A stretch of 64,000 nucleotides of DNA from Antarctobacter albus (GCF_900101505.1 NZ_FMZI01000007.1:1-64000), one strand, 5' to 3'; positions 18,183 through 29,188 are shown, counted from the stretch's first letter. The notes: a model not told the origin generated them from the sequence alone. Made by a program: numbers and translations.

Positions 18183-19475
18183 TCAGGCCGCCTTGGAGCG
18201 GCGGGTGCGGCTGCGGCGCGGGCGCCCGGGTTTCGCGGCGTTGCCACCGGGGCGATTGCCGGGGCGCCGGTTTCCGCCGCCGCCACCGCGAGAGGGCTTC
18301 TTGACCGGCTCCCACGGTTCACCGCCCGCCACTGCGATGTCGCGGCCCATGACCTTGAGGATCGCATGGAACTCACCCATCTCGGTGGGCGCACAATAGG
18401 CGATGGCCGTGCCGTCCAGGCCGGCGCGCGCGGTACGCCCGATGCGGTGGACATAGTTGTCGGCAACGTTCGGCAGATCAAAGTTGTAGACGTAGCGCAC
18501 CGAGGGAATATCGATGCCGCGCGCGGCCACATCCGTAGCGACCAGCACCTTCAGTTCGCCGTCACGGAACGCCTTGAGCGCGCGGTCGCGCTGGCCCTGG
18601 CTCTTGTTGCCGTGGATCGACCCGGCGGCAAAGCCCTTGGCTTCGAGGTGCTTCTTCAGCTTCTCGGCGCCATGCTTGGTGCGCGAAAAGACCAGCGCGG
18701 CCTCTGTGCGGTGTCCGTCCAGGTGGTTGACCAGCAGGGAGGCCTTGTGCGCCTGTTCGACGAAATGCACGCTCTGCTCGATGCGCTCGACGGGTTTGCC
18801 CGGAGGTGTCACCTCGATCCGTACGGGATTGGTCAGGTAGGCGGCCGCGATCTCTGCCATCTGCTTGGGCATGGTGGCCGAAAACAGCATGGTCTGACGT
18901 TCTGCGGGCAGATGCCTGGCGATCTGGCGCAGCGCGTGGATGAACCCGAGGTCCAGCATCTGGTCGGCCTCGTCCAGCACCAGGAACTCGGTCCCGTCAA
19001 GGCGCACCGACTTGCGTTCCATCAGGTCGATCAGGCGGCCCGGGGTGGCGACCAGCAGGTCGGTGCCCTTGGCCAGCCGCTGTGCCTGCGCGTTCAGCGA
19101 TGCGCCGCCGGTGACGATGCCGATCTTGACCGGGGTGCCGGCGGCGTAGATGCGCAGGTTGTCAACGATCTGCTTGGCCAGTTCGCGCGTCGGCGCAAGG
19201 ATCAGCCCGTGCACGGACTTGGCGGCGGGGCGCGCCTGCTTGCGCATCAGGGTCGAGATCAGCGGCAGGCCGAAGGCGGCGGTCTTGCCGGTGCCGGTCT
19301 GCGCCAGGCCCATGACATCGCGGCCGTTCATGGCGTGCGGAATGGCCTGGGTCTGGATCGGGGTGGGTTCGGTGATGTTCTGTTCGGCCAGGTTGGCCAG
19401 GAGGCGGGGCGGCAGCCCCAGCATGTCGAAATCCAAGAGTACGTCCTTTAGTGCGGGGGATGCCCGCGAAATCAT
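18183..19475 (-). CDS. DEAD-box ATP-dependent RNA helicase
   Basis: About 430 residues with all core motifs: Q motif (EPTPIQTQAIP), Walker A (AQTGTGKT), PTRELA, TPGRL, DEAD (VLDEADQML), SAT (LFSATMP), ARGIDIP and HRIGRTARAG. A basic Gly/Arg/Lys tail of ~45 residues follows, as in RhlE-type helicases that work in ribosome assembly or mRNA decay at low temperature. The ATG ending at 19475 (MISRASPALKD) was used; related proteins begin near DFDMLGLPP, so a TTG about 14 codons later, preceded by AAAGGA, is an alternative. Confidence 0.9.
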   Translation of the reverse strand: MISRASPALKDVLLDFDMLGLPPRLLANLAEQNITEPTPIQTQAIPHAMNGRDVMGLAQTGTGKTAAFGLPLISTLMRKQARPAAKSVHGLILAPTRELAKQIVDNLRIYAAGTPVKIGIVTGGASLNAQAQRLAKGTDLLVATPGRLIDLMERKSVRLDGTEFLVLDEADQMLDLGFIHALRQIARHLPAERQTMLFSATMPKQMAEIAAAYLTNPVRIEVTPPGKPVERIEQSVHFVEQAHKASLLVNHLDGHRTEAALVFSRTKHGAEKLKKHLEAKGFAAGSIHGNKSQGQRDRALKAFRDGELKVLVATDVAARGIDIPSVRYVYNFDLPNVADNYVHRIGRTARAGLDGTAIAYCAPTEMGEFHAILKVMGRDIAVAGGEPWEPVKKPSRGGGGGNRRPGNRPGGNAAKPGRPRRSRTRRSKAA

Positions 19476-19765
19476 GCGTTTCCCGCCACGACAGGTGTCG
19501 CGGCGCGCACGGGTGAGACCGCAGACCTGGGCGCGGGGCATCGTGCCATCGCGCCTGTTGCGGTTCTGGACCCCCGCGTGAAATGGGAACCATGTTGGAA
19601 AGAATGTGCCGAGAGGGCGCTTTCGCCCGTCAGCCCCGCTCACGCGGCGGGTGCGGCAACTGGAGCGTACATGCGGTGCTGCGGTGCAGAAGTCAAGGGT
19701 TTCGGTGTTCGCTCGGTTGTACGAGCAACTTGTACGCCGGAAGGACGCGACGACTAAGGCCAGTG
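19476..19765. other. Long leader upstream of the DEAD-box helicase (no gene seen)
   Basis: 290 bases between the helicase start and the end of the next minus-strand gene. It holds a small stem (GGGCG with CGCCC, near 19616-19630) and two TTGTACG words (from 19716 and 19729). A long 5' leader would fit cold-regulated helicases, but no clear motif supports this. Confidence 0.35.
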
Positions 19766-20389
19766 TCAGGAAGACTCTTGGCCGCCCAAGAAACAATCCT
19801 GCAGCGCTTCCGTCAACCAGATCAATGTTAGCGGGGTAGCAATTACGTTGTCGCCGTCCAATCGCACAACTGTGTGTTGCTCTATCCTGCTTTCAAAGTA
19901 TCTGAATACACTTCCTCCGCTGGAGTGACGGGCCGACAGCCACTCCAAGGCGGGTCTGGCCTCTGGCGCGAAACGACCAATCTCATCATTGCTCCATATC
20001 TCCAAACCAATATGAGAAGCTTGTCCTTCCAAGCCAAGGCTTCGGGCTTTTTCAAGCCTTTTGTCTCGTTCTTCCTTGAGTGTCTCTATCCACCTTCTCC
20101 TGACAATCTTGGCAAGATCCGCCGCTGAACCTGGAATGTTCCGACATACTTCATCGAAGAGGCTACGTAGGTCATGTCCGAATTTTTCGACTGCGGGTAT
20201 GGCATGCCCTAGGCGCAAGAGGTGAGACTTCAACGTTAACTCCAAGCCGTGGGCAATCAGCAGGTAGAGAGGGTCAGCGCTCCGCAGAGCCAAGGTTTCC
20301 TGAGCCTGCCAGATTGCATGCGCAGATTTCACATAGTCGACGGACCGAATGTGATATGCCAAATCCGTTCTGTCTGCTTTGCCAGCCAT
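19766..20389 (-). CDS. HEPN-like hypothetical protein, low GC
   Basis: A 207-residue protein starting [20 protein letters not shown] lies six bases before this ATG, which rules out a start five codons earlier. The segment [20 protein letters not shown] followed by [13 protein letters not shown] resembles the helical core of HEPN-type or nucleotide-binding-associated proteins, often linked with toxin or defence functions, but I cannot confirm this. The gene is visibly AT-richer than its neighbours (many AAT, ATA, TCT codons), suggesting recent acquisition into the gap between rpmD and rplO. Confidence 0.6.
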   Translation of the reverse strand: MAGKADRTDLAYHIRSVDYVKSAHAIWQAQETLALRSADPLYLLIAHGLELTLKSHLLRLGHAIPAVEKFGHDLRSLFDEVCRNIPGSAADLAKIVRRRWIETLKEERDKRLEKARSLGLEGQASHIGLEIWSNDEIGRFAPEARPALEWLSARHSSGGSVFRYFESRIEQHTVVRLDGDNVIATPLTLIWLTEALQDCFLGGQESS

Positions 20390-20523
20390 CAGTTCTCCTT
20401 GCACGCTTGTTCGCGATTTACTATACGCCCCCGGTGGTCCGAGGGGACCCGATTCACAACCAAGAAACGCCGTGGTCTGTCCATCATCGCTTCGCGGGCA
20501 GCATCCGGCATAGGAGAAGCGAC

Positions 20524-20994
20524 ATGAAACTCAATGAACTGCGCGACAATCCCGGCGCAACCAAGCGCAAGCAGCGCATCGGCCGTGGCCCCGGTTCGGG
20601 CCGTGGTAAAATGGGTGGCCGTGGTATCAAGGGTCAGAAATCGCGTTCGGGTGTGGCCATCAACGGTTACGAAGGCGGCCAGATGCCGCTCTACCAGCGT
20701 CTGCCCAAGCGTGGCTTCAACAAGCCGAACCGCAAGGCATATGCCGTCGTCAACCTGGGCCTAATCCAGAAATTCGTCGACGCGGGCAAGCTGGACGCCG
20801 GCAACATCACCGAAGAAACGCTGGTTTCCTCGGGTCTCGTCCGCCGTTCGCTGGACGGTATCCGCGTCCTCGCCAAGGGCGAAGTGACCGGTGCCCTGAC
20901 CATCAACGTCACCGGCGCGTCGAAATCGGCCGTCGCCGCCGTTGAAGGCAAGGGCGGTTCGCTGACCGTCACCACCGCGGCAGCGGCGGAATAA
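20524..20994 (+). CDS. rplO: 50S ribosomal protein L15
   Basis: A 156-residue L15, start [39 protein letters not shown], the Gly/Arg-rich N-terminus typical of the family. The ATG at 20524 has AGGAGAA upstream; the frame extends further upstream without L15 similarity. It opens the fourth ribosomal block and precedes secY by 108 bases. Confidence 0.97.
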   Translation: MKLNELRDNPGATKRKQRIGRGPGSGRGKMGGRGIKGQKSRSGVAINGYEGGQMPLYQRLPKRGFNKPNRKAYAVVNLGLIQKFVDAGKLDAGNITEETLVSSGLVRRSLDGIRVLAKGEVTGALTINVTGASKSAVAAVEGKGGSLTVTTAAAAE

Positions 20995-21102
20995 CGACTT
21001 GTGAGCGGCGCGCCCGCCGCTTACATGTCCAACAGTTTTCCATTGCGCGCCGCCCGACGGAAAACCCGTCGTGGCGGCGTTTGACTGAAAAGAGAGATCC
21101 GC

Positions 21103-22466
<1,364 letters not shown>

Positions 22467-22470
<4 letters not shown>

Positions 22471-23111
22471 ACATAATTCTTTTGGGACCGCCGGGGGCGG
22501 GCAAGGGCACACAGGCACGTATTCTCGAAGAGAACCGTGGCATGGTCCAGCTGTCGACCGGCGACATGCTGCGCGAGGCCAAGGACAGCGGCACCGAGAT
22601 GGGCAAGATCGTCGCTGACGTCATGGCCCGCGGTGACCTGGTCACGGATGAGATCGTGATCGGCCTGATCCGCGAAAAGCTGGAAACGGTCTCGGCCAAC
22701 GGGTTCATCTTCGACGGCTTCCCGCGGACGCTGGCCCAGGCGGACGCACTGGGCAAACTGCTGGCCGATGAGGGTCAGACGCTGGACAAGGTGATCGAAC
22801 TGCGTGTGGACGACGATGTCCTGGTGCAGCGCATCACGGCGCGGTCGACCTGCGGCAGCTGTGGTGAGGTCTACAACGATCTCACCAAGCCGATCCCCGA
22901 GGACGGCAAATGCGTGAAATGCGGCGGAACAGAGTTCAAGCGCCGCGCCGATGACAACGAGGACAGCCTGCGGACGCGGCTGATGGCCTACTACAAGCAG
23001 ACCTCGCCGCTGATCGGCTATTACTACGCGCTGGGCAAGCACAGCAGCGTCGACGGGCTTGGCGAGATCGCCGATATCCAGTCGGCGATTGCCGGACAGC
23101 TCGACGCATGA
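22467..23111 (+). CDS. adk: Adenylate kinase
   Basis: A 214-residue long-form adenylate kinase (ATP + AMP to 2 ADP). The P-loop is [11 protein letters not shown] at residues 7-17, and the [10 protein letters not shown] motif is present. The lid carries four Cys (about 129, 132, 149, 152; CGSC...CVKC), so it should bind structural zinc, unlike E. coli Adk. It is coupled by 4-bp overlaps to secY and to the next gene. Confidence 0.98.
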
Positions 23112-23479
23112 GGATCGGACGGACGGCGGCGGCTCTGCTGATCGGCGGGCTGACTGCCGTCGCCCCCGCCCTCGCCGAAGAGATCCTCGACAATCCGGGC
23201 TACTGCGATCTGCCCTACGAGGATCGCGAACTGGCGGATATCGTGACGCTGACGCCCACCGGGATCGAAAGCCACGGCGCGCGCTGTTCTTGGTCCGGCG
23301 CGCGGTTTGTTTCGGGCCAGTCCCTGTCGGTCACGGCGACCTGTGACGACGGAGGCAGCCAGTGGCAGACTGGGCTCTGGATCAGCGAGACAAAGGGCGG
23401 CTACGTTCGGGTCGTGCCCGACGGAATCTTCCCTTTGCCAGAGATCTATTTCCCCTGTTCGCAATGGTCGCGAAAATAG
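23108..23479 (+). CDS. Small secreted protein coupled to adk
   Basis: A 123-residue protein with a clean signal peptide ([19 protein letters not shown], cut before EEI). The mature ~100 residues contain four Cys (in [26 protein letters not shown]), probably two disulphides, and a compact beta-rich composition. The family is not recognised. Its ATG overlaps the adk stop (ATGA), so it is translated with adk inside the alpha block. Function unknown. Confidence 0.75.
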   Translation: MRIGRTAAALLIGGLTAVAPALAEEILDNPGYCDLPYEDRELADIVTLTPTGIESHGARCSWSGARFVSGQSLSVTATCDDGGSQWQTGLWISETKGGYVRVVPDGIFPLPEIYFPCSQWSRK

Positions 23480-23676
23480 CCTTGACAGGGGGTTGACCTT
23501 CTGGGCCCTGCCCAATAGGTAGCCCCATCCCGCAAGGGAGCCATTGCCCGAATCGTGGATCCAGGATTCGGGAAGATCACCTGAGTTATGACAGACGCCC
23601 GGCAGCCGCATGGCCCGGGCTTCCGTTGTGAAAAAAGGGCCTGGAGCTACGGGCTCGCAACGAAAGGAACAGAGAC

Positions 23677-24045
23677 TTGGCACGTATTGCCGGCGTCAAC
23701 ATCCCGACCCACAAGCGCGTCCCGATCGCGCTGACCTATATCCACGGCATTGGCCCCGCCACTGCCAAGGAAATCTGCGCAGCCACCAACATCGACGTGG
23801 CACGCCGCGTCAATGAGCTGAGCGACGCAGAAGTCCTGGCCGTCCGTGAATTCATCGACGCCAACCTGACCGTCGAAGGCGACCTGCGCCGCGAAGTTCA
23901 GATGAACGTCAAGCGCCTGATGGACCTCGGCTGCTACCGTGGCCTGCGCCATCGCCGCAACCTCCCCGTCCGCGGTCAGCGGACCCACACCAACGCACGC
24001 ACGCGCAAGGGCCCCGCAAAGCCCATCGCAGGCAAGAAGAAGTAA
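23677..24045 (+). CDS. rpsM: 30S ribosomal protein S13 (TTG start)
   Basis: A 122-residue S13 beginning (TTG)[25 protein letters not shown], with the helix-hairpin-helix region and the basic C-terminal tail ([21 protein letters not shown]) that reaches the P-site. The start codon is TTG; AAAGGA eight bases upstream and alignment with MARIAGVN of other S13 proteins fix it. A 197-base spacer separates it from the small secreted gene. Confidence 0.97.
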   Translation: MARIAGVNIPTHKRVPIALTYIHGIGPATAKEICAATNIDVARRVNELSDAEVLAVREFIDANLTVEGDLRREVQMNVKRLMDLGCYRGLRHRRNLPVRGQRTHTNARTRKGPAKPIAGKKK

Positions 24046-24060
24046 GGGGAGAACGGAACC

Positions 24061-24456
24061 ATGGCACGCGATACTCGCCGCGGTGGCGGCAAGAAGAAGG
24101 TCTCCAAGAACATTGCAGCCGGTGTGGCGCATGTTAACTCGTCCTTCAACAACACCAAGATCCTGATCTCGGACGTGCAGGGCAACGCGATCTCCTGGTC
24201 GTCGGCCGGCACGATGGGCTTCAAGGGTTCGCGCAAGTCGACCCCCTACGCCGCTCAGCTTGCTGCGGAAGATGCCGGCAAGAAGGCGCAGGAACACGGC
24301 GTGAAGACGCTGGAAGTCGAAGTGCAGGGCCCCGGTTCGGGCCGCGAATCCGCGCTGCGCGCGCTGGCTGCCGTCGGCTTCAACATCACGTCGATCCGCG
24401 ACGTGACGCCGATCGCACACAACGGTTGCCGCCCGCCGAAGCGCCGCCGCGTCTGA
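24061..24456 (+). CDS. rpsK: 30S ribosomal protein S11
   Basis: A 131-residue S11, start [21 protein letters not shown], ending [12 protein letters not shown] as usual. S11 lies on the platform near the mRNA exit. A 117-base spacer with a 13-bp hairpin separates it from rpoA. Confidence 0.98.
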   Translation: MARDTRRGGGKKKVSKNIAAGVAHVNSSFNNTKILISDVQGNAISWSSAGTMGFKGSRKSTPYAAQLAAEDAGKKAQEHGVKTLEVEVQGPGSGRESALRALAAVGFNITSIRDVTPIAHNGCRPPKRRRV

Positions 24457-24473
24457 TCCATCGGACAGTTTTT

Positions 24474-24504
24474 CGCGGGGCCGGGCCTTTTGCCCGGCCT
24501 CGCG
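24474..24504 (+). promoter_or_regulatory. 13-bp hairpin between rpsK and rpoA
   Basis: CGCGGGGCCGGGC (24474-24486) pairs with GCCCGGCCTCGCG (24492-24504), one G-T pair, with a five-base loop. No T-run follows. It is a very stable structure inside the rpsM-rpsK-rpoA-rplQ unit and could tune rpoA relative to ribosomal genes, by partial termination or mRNA processing. The role is inferred. Confidence 0.5.
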
Positions 24505-24573
24505 CCGTCGTTTTGAAACCTCGGGCGTCGGTGCCTTCGGACATGGGGCGCTGGCAGGTATGGAGGGAACTGC

Positions 24574-25590
24574 ATGATCCACAAGAACTGGGCTGAACTG
24601 ATCAAGCCGACGCAGCTTGAGATCAAGCCGGGCGCCGATCCGTCGCGCATGGCCACCGTCGTTGCCGAACCGCTGGAGCGCGGCTTTGGTCTGACTCTGG
24701 GCAACGCACTGCGCCGGGTCCTGCTGTCGTCGCTTCAGGGCGCGGCCATCACCAGCGTGCAGATCGACAACGTGCTGCACGAATTCTCCAGCGTGGCCGG
24801 TGTGCGCGAAGACGTCACCGACATTATCCTGAACCTCAAGGGTGTGTCGCTGCGCATGGAAGTCGAAGGCCCCAAGCGCCTGTCCGTGACCGGCAAGGGC
24901 CCGGGCGTCGTGACCGCTGGCGATATCGCCGAAAGCGCGGGCATCGAGGTGCTGAACCGCGAGCATGTGATCTGCCACGTCGACGAAGGCGCCGAAGTGT
25001 ACATGGAATTCACCGTGAACACCGGCAAGGGCTATGTCAGCGCGGACAAGAACAAGCCCGAGGATGCGCCGATCGGTCTGATCCCGATCGACGCGATCTA
25101 TTCGCCGGTCAAGAAGGTCGCCTATGACGTGCAGCCCACCCGTGAGGGCCAGGTGCTGGACTACGACAAGCTGACCATGAAGATCGAAACCGACGGCTCG
25201 ATCACGCCCGAGGACGCCGTGGCCTTTGCCGCGCGCATCCTGCAGGACCAGCTGTCGATCTTCGTCAACTTCGAGGAACCGGAGTCGGCGGGCCGCCAGG
25301 ACGAGGACGACGGGCTGGAATTCAACCCGCTGCTTCTCAAGAAGGTGGACGAGCTGGAACTGTCGGTGCGTTCGGCAAATTGCCTGAAGAACGACAACAT
25401 CGTCTATATCGGCGACCTGATCCAGAAAACCGAAGCCGAGATGCTGCGCACCCCGAACTTTGGCCGCAAGTCCTTGAACGAAATCAAGGAAGTGCTGTCG
25501 GGCATGGGGCTGCACCTGGGCATGGACGTCGAGGACTGGCCGCCGGACAACATCGAGGACCTGGCCAAGAAGCTGGAAGACTCGTTCTGA
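24574..25590 (+). CDS. rpoA: DNA-directed RNA polymerase subunit alpha
   Basis: A 338-residue alpha subunit. The N-terminal dimerisation and assembly domain (residues ~1-230; [25 protein letters not shown]) is joined by an acidic linker ([18 protein letters not shown]) to the C-terminal domain that binds UP elements and activators ([20 protein letters not shown]...[13 protein letters not shown]). Standard position before rplQ. Confidence 0.98.
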   Translation: MIHKNWAELIKPTQLEIKPGADPSRMATVVAEPLERGFGLTLGNALRRVLLSSLQGAAITSVQIDNVLHEFSSVAGVREDVTDIILNLKGVSLRMEVEGPKRLSVTGKGPGVVTAGDIAESAGIEVLNREHVICHVDEGAEVYMEFTVNTGKGYVSADKNKPEDAPIGLIPIDAIYSPVKKVAYDVQPTREGQVLDYDKLTMKIETDGSITPEDAVAFAARILQDQLSIFVNFEEPESAGRQDEDDGLEFNPLLLKKVDELELSVRSANCLKNDNIVYIGDLIQKTEAEMLRTPNFGRKSLNEIKEVLSGMGLHLGMDVEDWPPDNIEDLAKKLEDSF

Positions 25591-25597
25591 ACCAATC

Positions 25598-25625
25598 GTA
25601 GGATGGGTGGTATCACCCATCCTAC
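25598..25625. repeat. Post-stop palindromic repeat, copy 3
   Basis: GTAGGATGGGTG-GTAT-CACCCATCCTAC: a perfect 12-bp stem with a four-base loop, eight bases after the rpoA stop. It is the most complete of the three copies. No T-run follows, so it is unlikely to be a simple terminator. Confidence 0.65.
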
Positions 25626-25716
25626 CGGGCATCCGCCCCAAGGAGAGCCGGTGACACGCATCGCCGGCCGGACAAAGCAAAACCGCCCGTAGAGGGCAAA
25701 AATCGGAGTAAAAACA

Positions 25717-26136
25717 ATGCGTCACGCAAAAGGTTACCGCCGCCTGAACCGCACCCACGAGCACCGCAAGGCGCTGTGGGCAAACATGGCCGGCTCGCTC
25801 ATCGAGCATGAGCAGATCAAGACCACCCTGCCCAAGGCCAAGGAACTCAAGCGCGTCATGGACAAGCTGATCACCCTGGGCAAACGTGGTGACCTTCACG
25901 CCCGTCGCCAGGCGCGCGCGCAGCTGAAGGAAGACAAGGACGTCGCCAAGCTGTTCGAGATCCTGGGCCCGCGCTACGCCGAGCGTAACGGCGGCTATAC
26001 CCGTGTTCTCAAAGCAGGTTTCCGCTACGGTGACATGGCCCCGATGGCCATCATCGAGCTGGTGGACCGCGACGTGGACGCCAAGGGCGCAGCCGACAAG
26101 GCGCGCGTGGCAATGGCCGAGGCCGACGAAGAGTAA
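25717..26136 (+). CDS. rplQ: 50S ribosomal protein L17
   Basis: A 139-residue L17, start [24 protein letters not shown], with the conserved [19 protein letters not shown] region and an acidic end. It is the last gene of the ribosomal super-cluster; a strong terminator follows. Confidence 0.98.
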   Translation: MRHAKGYRRLNRTHEHRKALWANMAGSLIEHEQIKTTLPKAKELKRVMDKLITLGKRGDLHARRQARAQLKEDKDVAKLFEILGPRYAERNGGYTRVLKAGFRYGDMAPMAIIELVDRDVDAKGAADKARVAMAEADEE

Positions 26137-26162
26137 TCCTCTCTTCCACGGAATTCATGAAG

Positions 26163-26191
26163 GCCCTGCCGGTGACGGCGGGGCCTTTTTC
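26163..26191 (+). terminator. Intrinsic terminator after rplQ
   Basis: A 10-bp stem (GGCCCTGCCG with CGGCGGGGCC, one T-G pair), GTGA loop and five T at 26187-26191. It closes the alpha block. Confidence 0.9.
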
Positions 26192-26228
26192 ATGCCGTGC
26201 TTTTTCATGCCGGCTGGGCGTCCCGGAA

Positions 26229-26278
26229 TTTTGTACAAAACGTACGAAACGTACGGCGATTCCAGCATTTTGTACAAA
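26229..26278. promoter_or_regulatory. Cluster of four GTAC-centred palindromes
   Basis: TTTTGTACAAAA (26229-26240), CGTACG (26241-26246), CGTACG (26250-26255) and TTTTGTACAAA (26268-26278). The centres are 9, 9 and 21 bases apart, close to whole helical turns between the outer groups. The outer two share the same 11-base word. This looks like a multi-site operator, but it lies between the 3' ends of rplQ and the paiB-like gene, where no promoter is needed by known genes. Confidence 0.5.
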
Positions 26279-26352
26279 CGGGTAAGATCCGGTTCACCCA
26301 GGTAAACCGCTTTCGATTTTCCAAATCCGTGACGGTGCAGCTCCGGGGCCGA

Positions 26353-26976
26353 TCACTTGGCCGTGGGCAGGTCCCGCATGTCGCGGGCCAAGGCCTGCAA
26401 CTCGCTGCCGAAACCTTCGGTCAGCCTGTCGGCGGCGGCAAGCCGGACCTCTTCGGGTTTGTTCTGGCCCAGCTTGAAGGTGCTCTGGACCTCCGTGATC
26501 TCCAGCCGGAAGGGCAGGATCATCCGCAGGAACCGCGCCTTTGTCTCGGCGCTCATCTTGTCCATCGTCCAGGGCGCCTTGTCGGGCAGCCGGGTCTCGA
26601 AGGCGGCGCTCTGGGCGGCCAGCAGCGGCTCCAGTTCAGAGACCGGGCGCGGGTGCAGCGTGCCGATGAGGTGGACGGCGGTGTAGTTCCAGGTAGGCAC
26701 CTGGTCGTCGATCCCGTACCAGTCGGGTGAGACGTAGCCGTCCGGCCCGCTTACGACCAGCGTGACGGGTTGCGGCGTGGCGCAGGACCGCGCGATTGGG
26801 TTGGACCGGACAAGGTGCAGGTCGGCCTTTGTCCCGCTCTCAGACAGGAGGAAGGGGACATGCGCAAGCAGCGGCGCGCCCTCGGTCGAGAGAGTGAGCA
26901 CCCCGAAGGAGCGGGCGCGCACAAGCGTCAATGCGGTGTCCCTGTCGGTCTGCCGGAAGGTCGGGTTGGGATGCAT
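26353..26976 (-). CDS. PaiB-type FMN-binding regulator
   Basis: A 207-residue protein of the PaiB / FMN-binding negative transcriptional regulator family: MHPNPTFRQTDRDTALTLVR start, AHVPFLL, HLVRSNPIARS, the DGYVSPDWYG motif and VPTWNYTAVHLIGTL. The fold is a split-barrel FMN-binding type; the direct regulatory function known from Bacillus PaiB is not proven for relatives. It ends three bases before the start of the frame of mtaB on the same strand, so the two may be cotranscribed with dapF. Confidence 0.85.
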   Translation of the reverse strand: MHPNPTFRQTDRDTALTLVRARSFGVLTLSTEGAPLLAHVPFLLSESGTKADLHLVRSNPIARSCATPQPVTLVVSGPDGYVSPDWYGIDDQVPTWNYTAVHLIGTLHPRPVSELEPLLAAQSAAFETRLPDKAPWTMDKMSAETKARFLRMILPFRLEITEVQSTFKLGQNKPEEVRLAAADRLTEGFGSELQALARDMRDLPTAK

Positions 26977-26979
26977 GGC

Positions 26980-28233
26980 TCAGGCCGTGAGTTGCTGGCC
27001 GTCAAAGCCGGTGATCCGCGCCTGCACGATCTGGCCGACGGGCTGCGGGGCGGCAAAACGCACCTCTGTGAATTGTTCGGTCCGGCCCATGTCCGGCGCC
27101 TCCATCAGCACCGCGTGGTCGCGGCCGGCCTGGGCGGCAAGATGCGCCTGCACCTGCGATTCTCCGGCGGCACGCAGGCGGGCGGCGCGTTCCTTGATGA
27201 CGTTGCCGTTGATCTGCTGCGGGATGCGCGCGGCGGGGGTGCCGGGCCGGGCCGAGTAGGGGAAGACGTGCAGCCAGGTCAGGTCGCAGTCCGAGACCAG
27301 TTTCAGCGAGTTCTCGAAATGCGCCTCTGACTCGGTCGGGAAACCGGCGATGATGTCGGCGCCAAAGGTCATCTCGGGGCGCAGGCGCCGCGCCTCTTCG
27401 CAGAAACGGATCGCATCGTCGCGCAGGTGACGGCGCTTCATGCGCTTCAGGATCAGGTCGTCGCCGTGCTGCAGGCTGAGGTGCAGGTGGGGCATCAGGC
27501 GCGGCTCGGAGGCGATGGCCAGCATCAGGTTGTCATCGGCCTCGATCGAATCGATCGAGGAGATGCGCAGGCGCGGCACGTCGGTCAGCCGCAGGATGCG
27601 CATGACCAGATCGCCCAGGCGCGGTTCCCCGGGCAGGTCGGCGCCCCAGGAGGTCAGGTCGACCCCGGTCAGCACCACCTCGTTATAGCCTTGGTCCACG
27701 AGGCGCCTGATCTGGTCCACGACCACACCGGCGGGGACCGAGCGCGAATTGCCCCGGCCATAGGGAATGATGCAGAAGGTGCAGCGGTGATCACAGCCGT
27801 TCTGAACCTGCACATAGGCGCGCGACCGCGATCCGAAGCCGTCGATCAGGTGGCCGGCGGTTTCGGTCACCGACATGATGTCGTTGACCTGCACCTTTTC
27901 CGTCTCGCCGATGAAATCGCCCGCGAGGCCCTTCCAGGTGTCGGGGGCCATCTTTTCGGTGTTGCCGATGACGGCGTCGACCTCGTCCATCGCGGCAAAA
28001 CTCGCCGGGTCGATCTGGGCGGCGCAGCCGGTGACGATGACGCGGGCGTCCGGGTTTTCCCGGCGCAACCGGCGAATTTCCTGACGGGCCTTGCGCACGG
28101 CCTCCTGCGTGACGGCGCAGGTGTTGACGACCACGGCGTTGCCCATGCCCGCCGCCTCGGCGAGATCCTTCATCGCCTCGGTTTCATAGGCGTTCAGGCG
28201 GCAGCCCAGGGTGGTGAACTTGGGCGCGCTCAT
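26980..28233 (-). CDS. mtaB: tRNA t6A37 methylthiotransferase MtaB
   Basis: A 417-residue methylthiotransferase that converts t6A37 to ms2t6A37 in tRNA. It has the N-terminal UPF0004 domain with Cys ligands (TLGCRLN, NTCAVT, TGCAAQ), the radical-SAM motif CDHRCTFC at about residues 147-154, and a C-terminal TRAM-like part. [12 protein letters not shown] is characteristic of MtaB rather than MiaB or RimO. Its start overlaps the dapF stop by 4 bp. Confidence 0.92.
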   Translation of the reverse strand: MSAPKFTTLGCRLNAYETEAMKDLAEAAGMGNAVVVNTCAVTQEAVRKARQEIRRLRRENPDARVIVTGCAAQIDPASFAAMDEVDAVIGNTEKMAPDTWKGLAGDFIGETEKVQVNDIMSVTETAGHLIDGFGSRSRAYVQVQNGCDHRCTFCIIPYGRGNSRSVPAGVVVDQIRRLVDQGYNEVVLTGVDLTSWGADLPGEPRLGDLVMRILRLTDVPRLRISSIDSIEADDNLMLAIASEPRLMPHLHLSLQHGDDLILKRMKRRHLRDDAIRFCEEARRLRPEMTFGADIIAGFPTESEAHFENSLKLVSDCDLTWLHVFPYSARPGTPAARIPQQINGNVIKERAARLRAAGESQVQAHLAAQAGRDHAVLMEAPDMGRTEQFTEVRFAAPQPVGQIVQARITGFDGQQLTA

Positions 28234-29060
28234 GGGTTCGCGTCCAGCCAGTCTGCGGTGAACTGGCCGTCAAAGACATGCGCGGTGCCGCCGGTCATCC
28301 AGACGCCATCCTCGCGCCAGTCGACTTGCAGCGTGCCGCCGTCGAGGTCGATGCGGACGCTACGCCCGGTCAGGCCGCGCCGGGCGGCGGCGACGGCGGT
28401 GGCGCAGGAGGACGAGCCGGAGGCCAGTGTCACGCCCACGCCACGCTCCCAGACCCGCATTCGCAGGTGGTTTTCGCCCAGCAGGCTGGCCACCTGCACG
28501 TTGGTGCGCTGCGGGTACAGCGGGTGGTGTTCGTAGCGCGGGCCGAATTGTTCCAGCGGGATCGCCTCGGCATCCTCGACGAAGAAGGTGCAATGCGGGT
28601 TGCCCATGCCGGTGGCGGTCGGTCCGCCCTCGATGGGCAGTTCCAGCGTGTCCATTTCCTCGGCCAGCGGGATCTCGGCCCAGTCCAGTTGCGGCGGTCC
28701 CATGTTCACCGAGGTCAGCCCGTTGCCGGCATCGACGGCCTCGAGCGTGCCGCGATCGGTGGTCAGGCTCAGGCGGGTCTCTCCGGTCAGGTCCATCAGG
28801 TGCCGGGCGATGCAGCGGGTGGCATTGCCGCAGGCCGCCGAGGTGGAGCCGTCGGAGTTGTAGAAGGTCAGGTGCGGCTGGTTGGCGTTCTGGGTGATGA
28901 CGGCCAGCTGGTCAAAGCCCACGCCCCGGTGCCGGTCGGCGATGGCCGCGATTCGCGCAGGGGTCAGCGCCGCCTCGCGCTGCCGCGAGTCGATCACCAC
29001 GAAGTCATTGCCAAGCCCGTGCATTTTCATGAAGGGCAGTGCGCGCGCGTCCTGTGTCAT
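28230..29060 (-). CDS. dapF: Diaminopimelate epimerase
   Basis: A 276-residue DapF, converting LL- to meso-diaminopimelate for lysine and peptidoglycan synthesis. The [13 protein letters not shown] start motif and the two catalytic Cys regions ([12 protein letters not shown] and [15 protein letters not shown]) are present. The ATG ending at 29060 gives [15 protein letters not shown], like relatives; a start at the internal MKMHG is possible, since no clear ribosome-binding site is seen. Coupled to mtaB. The neighbouring tRNA-Lys is on the opposite strand. Confidence 0.95.
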   Translation of the reverse strand: MTQDARALPFMKMHGLGNDFVVIDSRQREAALTPARIAAIADRHRGVGFDQLAVITQNANQPHLTFYNSDGSTSAACGNATRCIARHLMDLTGETRLSLTTDRGTLEAVDAGNGLTSVNMGPPQLDWAEIPLAEEMDTLELPIEGGPTATGMGNPHCTFFVEDAEAIPLEQFGPRYEHHPLYPQRTNVQVASLLGENHLRMRVWERGVGVTLASGSSSCATAVAAARRGLTGRSVRIDLDGGTLQVDWREDGVWMTGGTAHVFDGQFTADWLDANP

Positions 29061-29147
29061 GGCGCGCGATATACGCCTGTCGCGGGGTGGTTTCCAGTGT
29101 CCCGGCGAGCGATGAGAAAAAGCCTGCAAGATTCCTGATTTTTTGGC

Positions 29148-29176
29148 TTGACCCCGACCGGGCATATTCATAGTTA
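29148..29176 (+). promoter_or_regulatory. Sigma-70-type promoter of tRNA-Lys
   Basis: TTGACC (29148-29153) and TAGTTA (29171-29176) with a 17-base spacer. The tRNA begins 12 bases after the -10 box. Spacing and position fit a housekeeping promoter well. Confidence 0.7.
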
Positions 29177-29188
29177 GGCCGCCACAGT

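Noticed and set aside
23647-25899. 750-codon minus-strand frame over rpsM, rpsK and rpoA
   Set aside because: Opposite three unmistakable genes; His/Asp/Gln-rich shadow composition.
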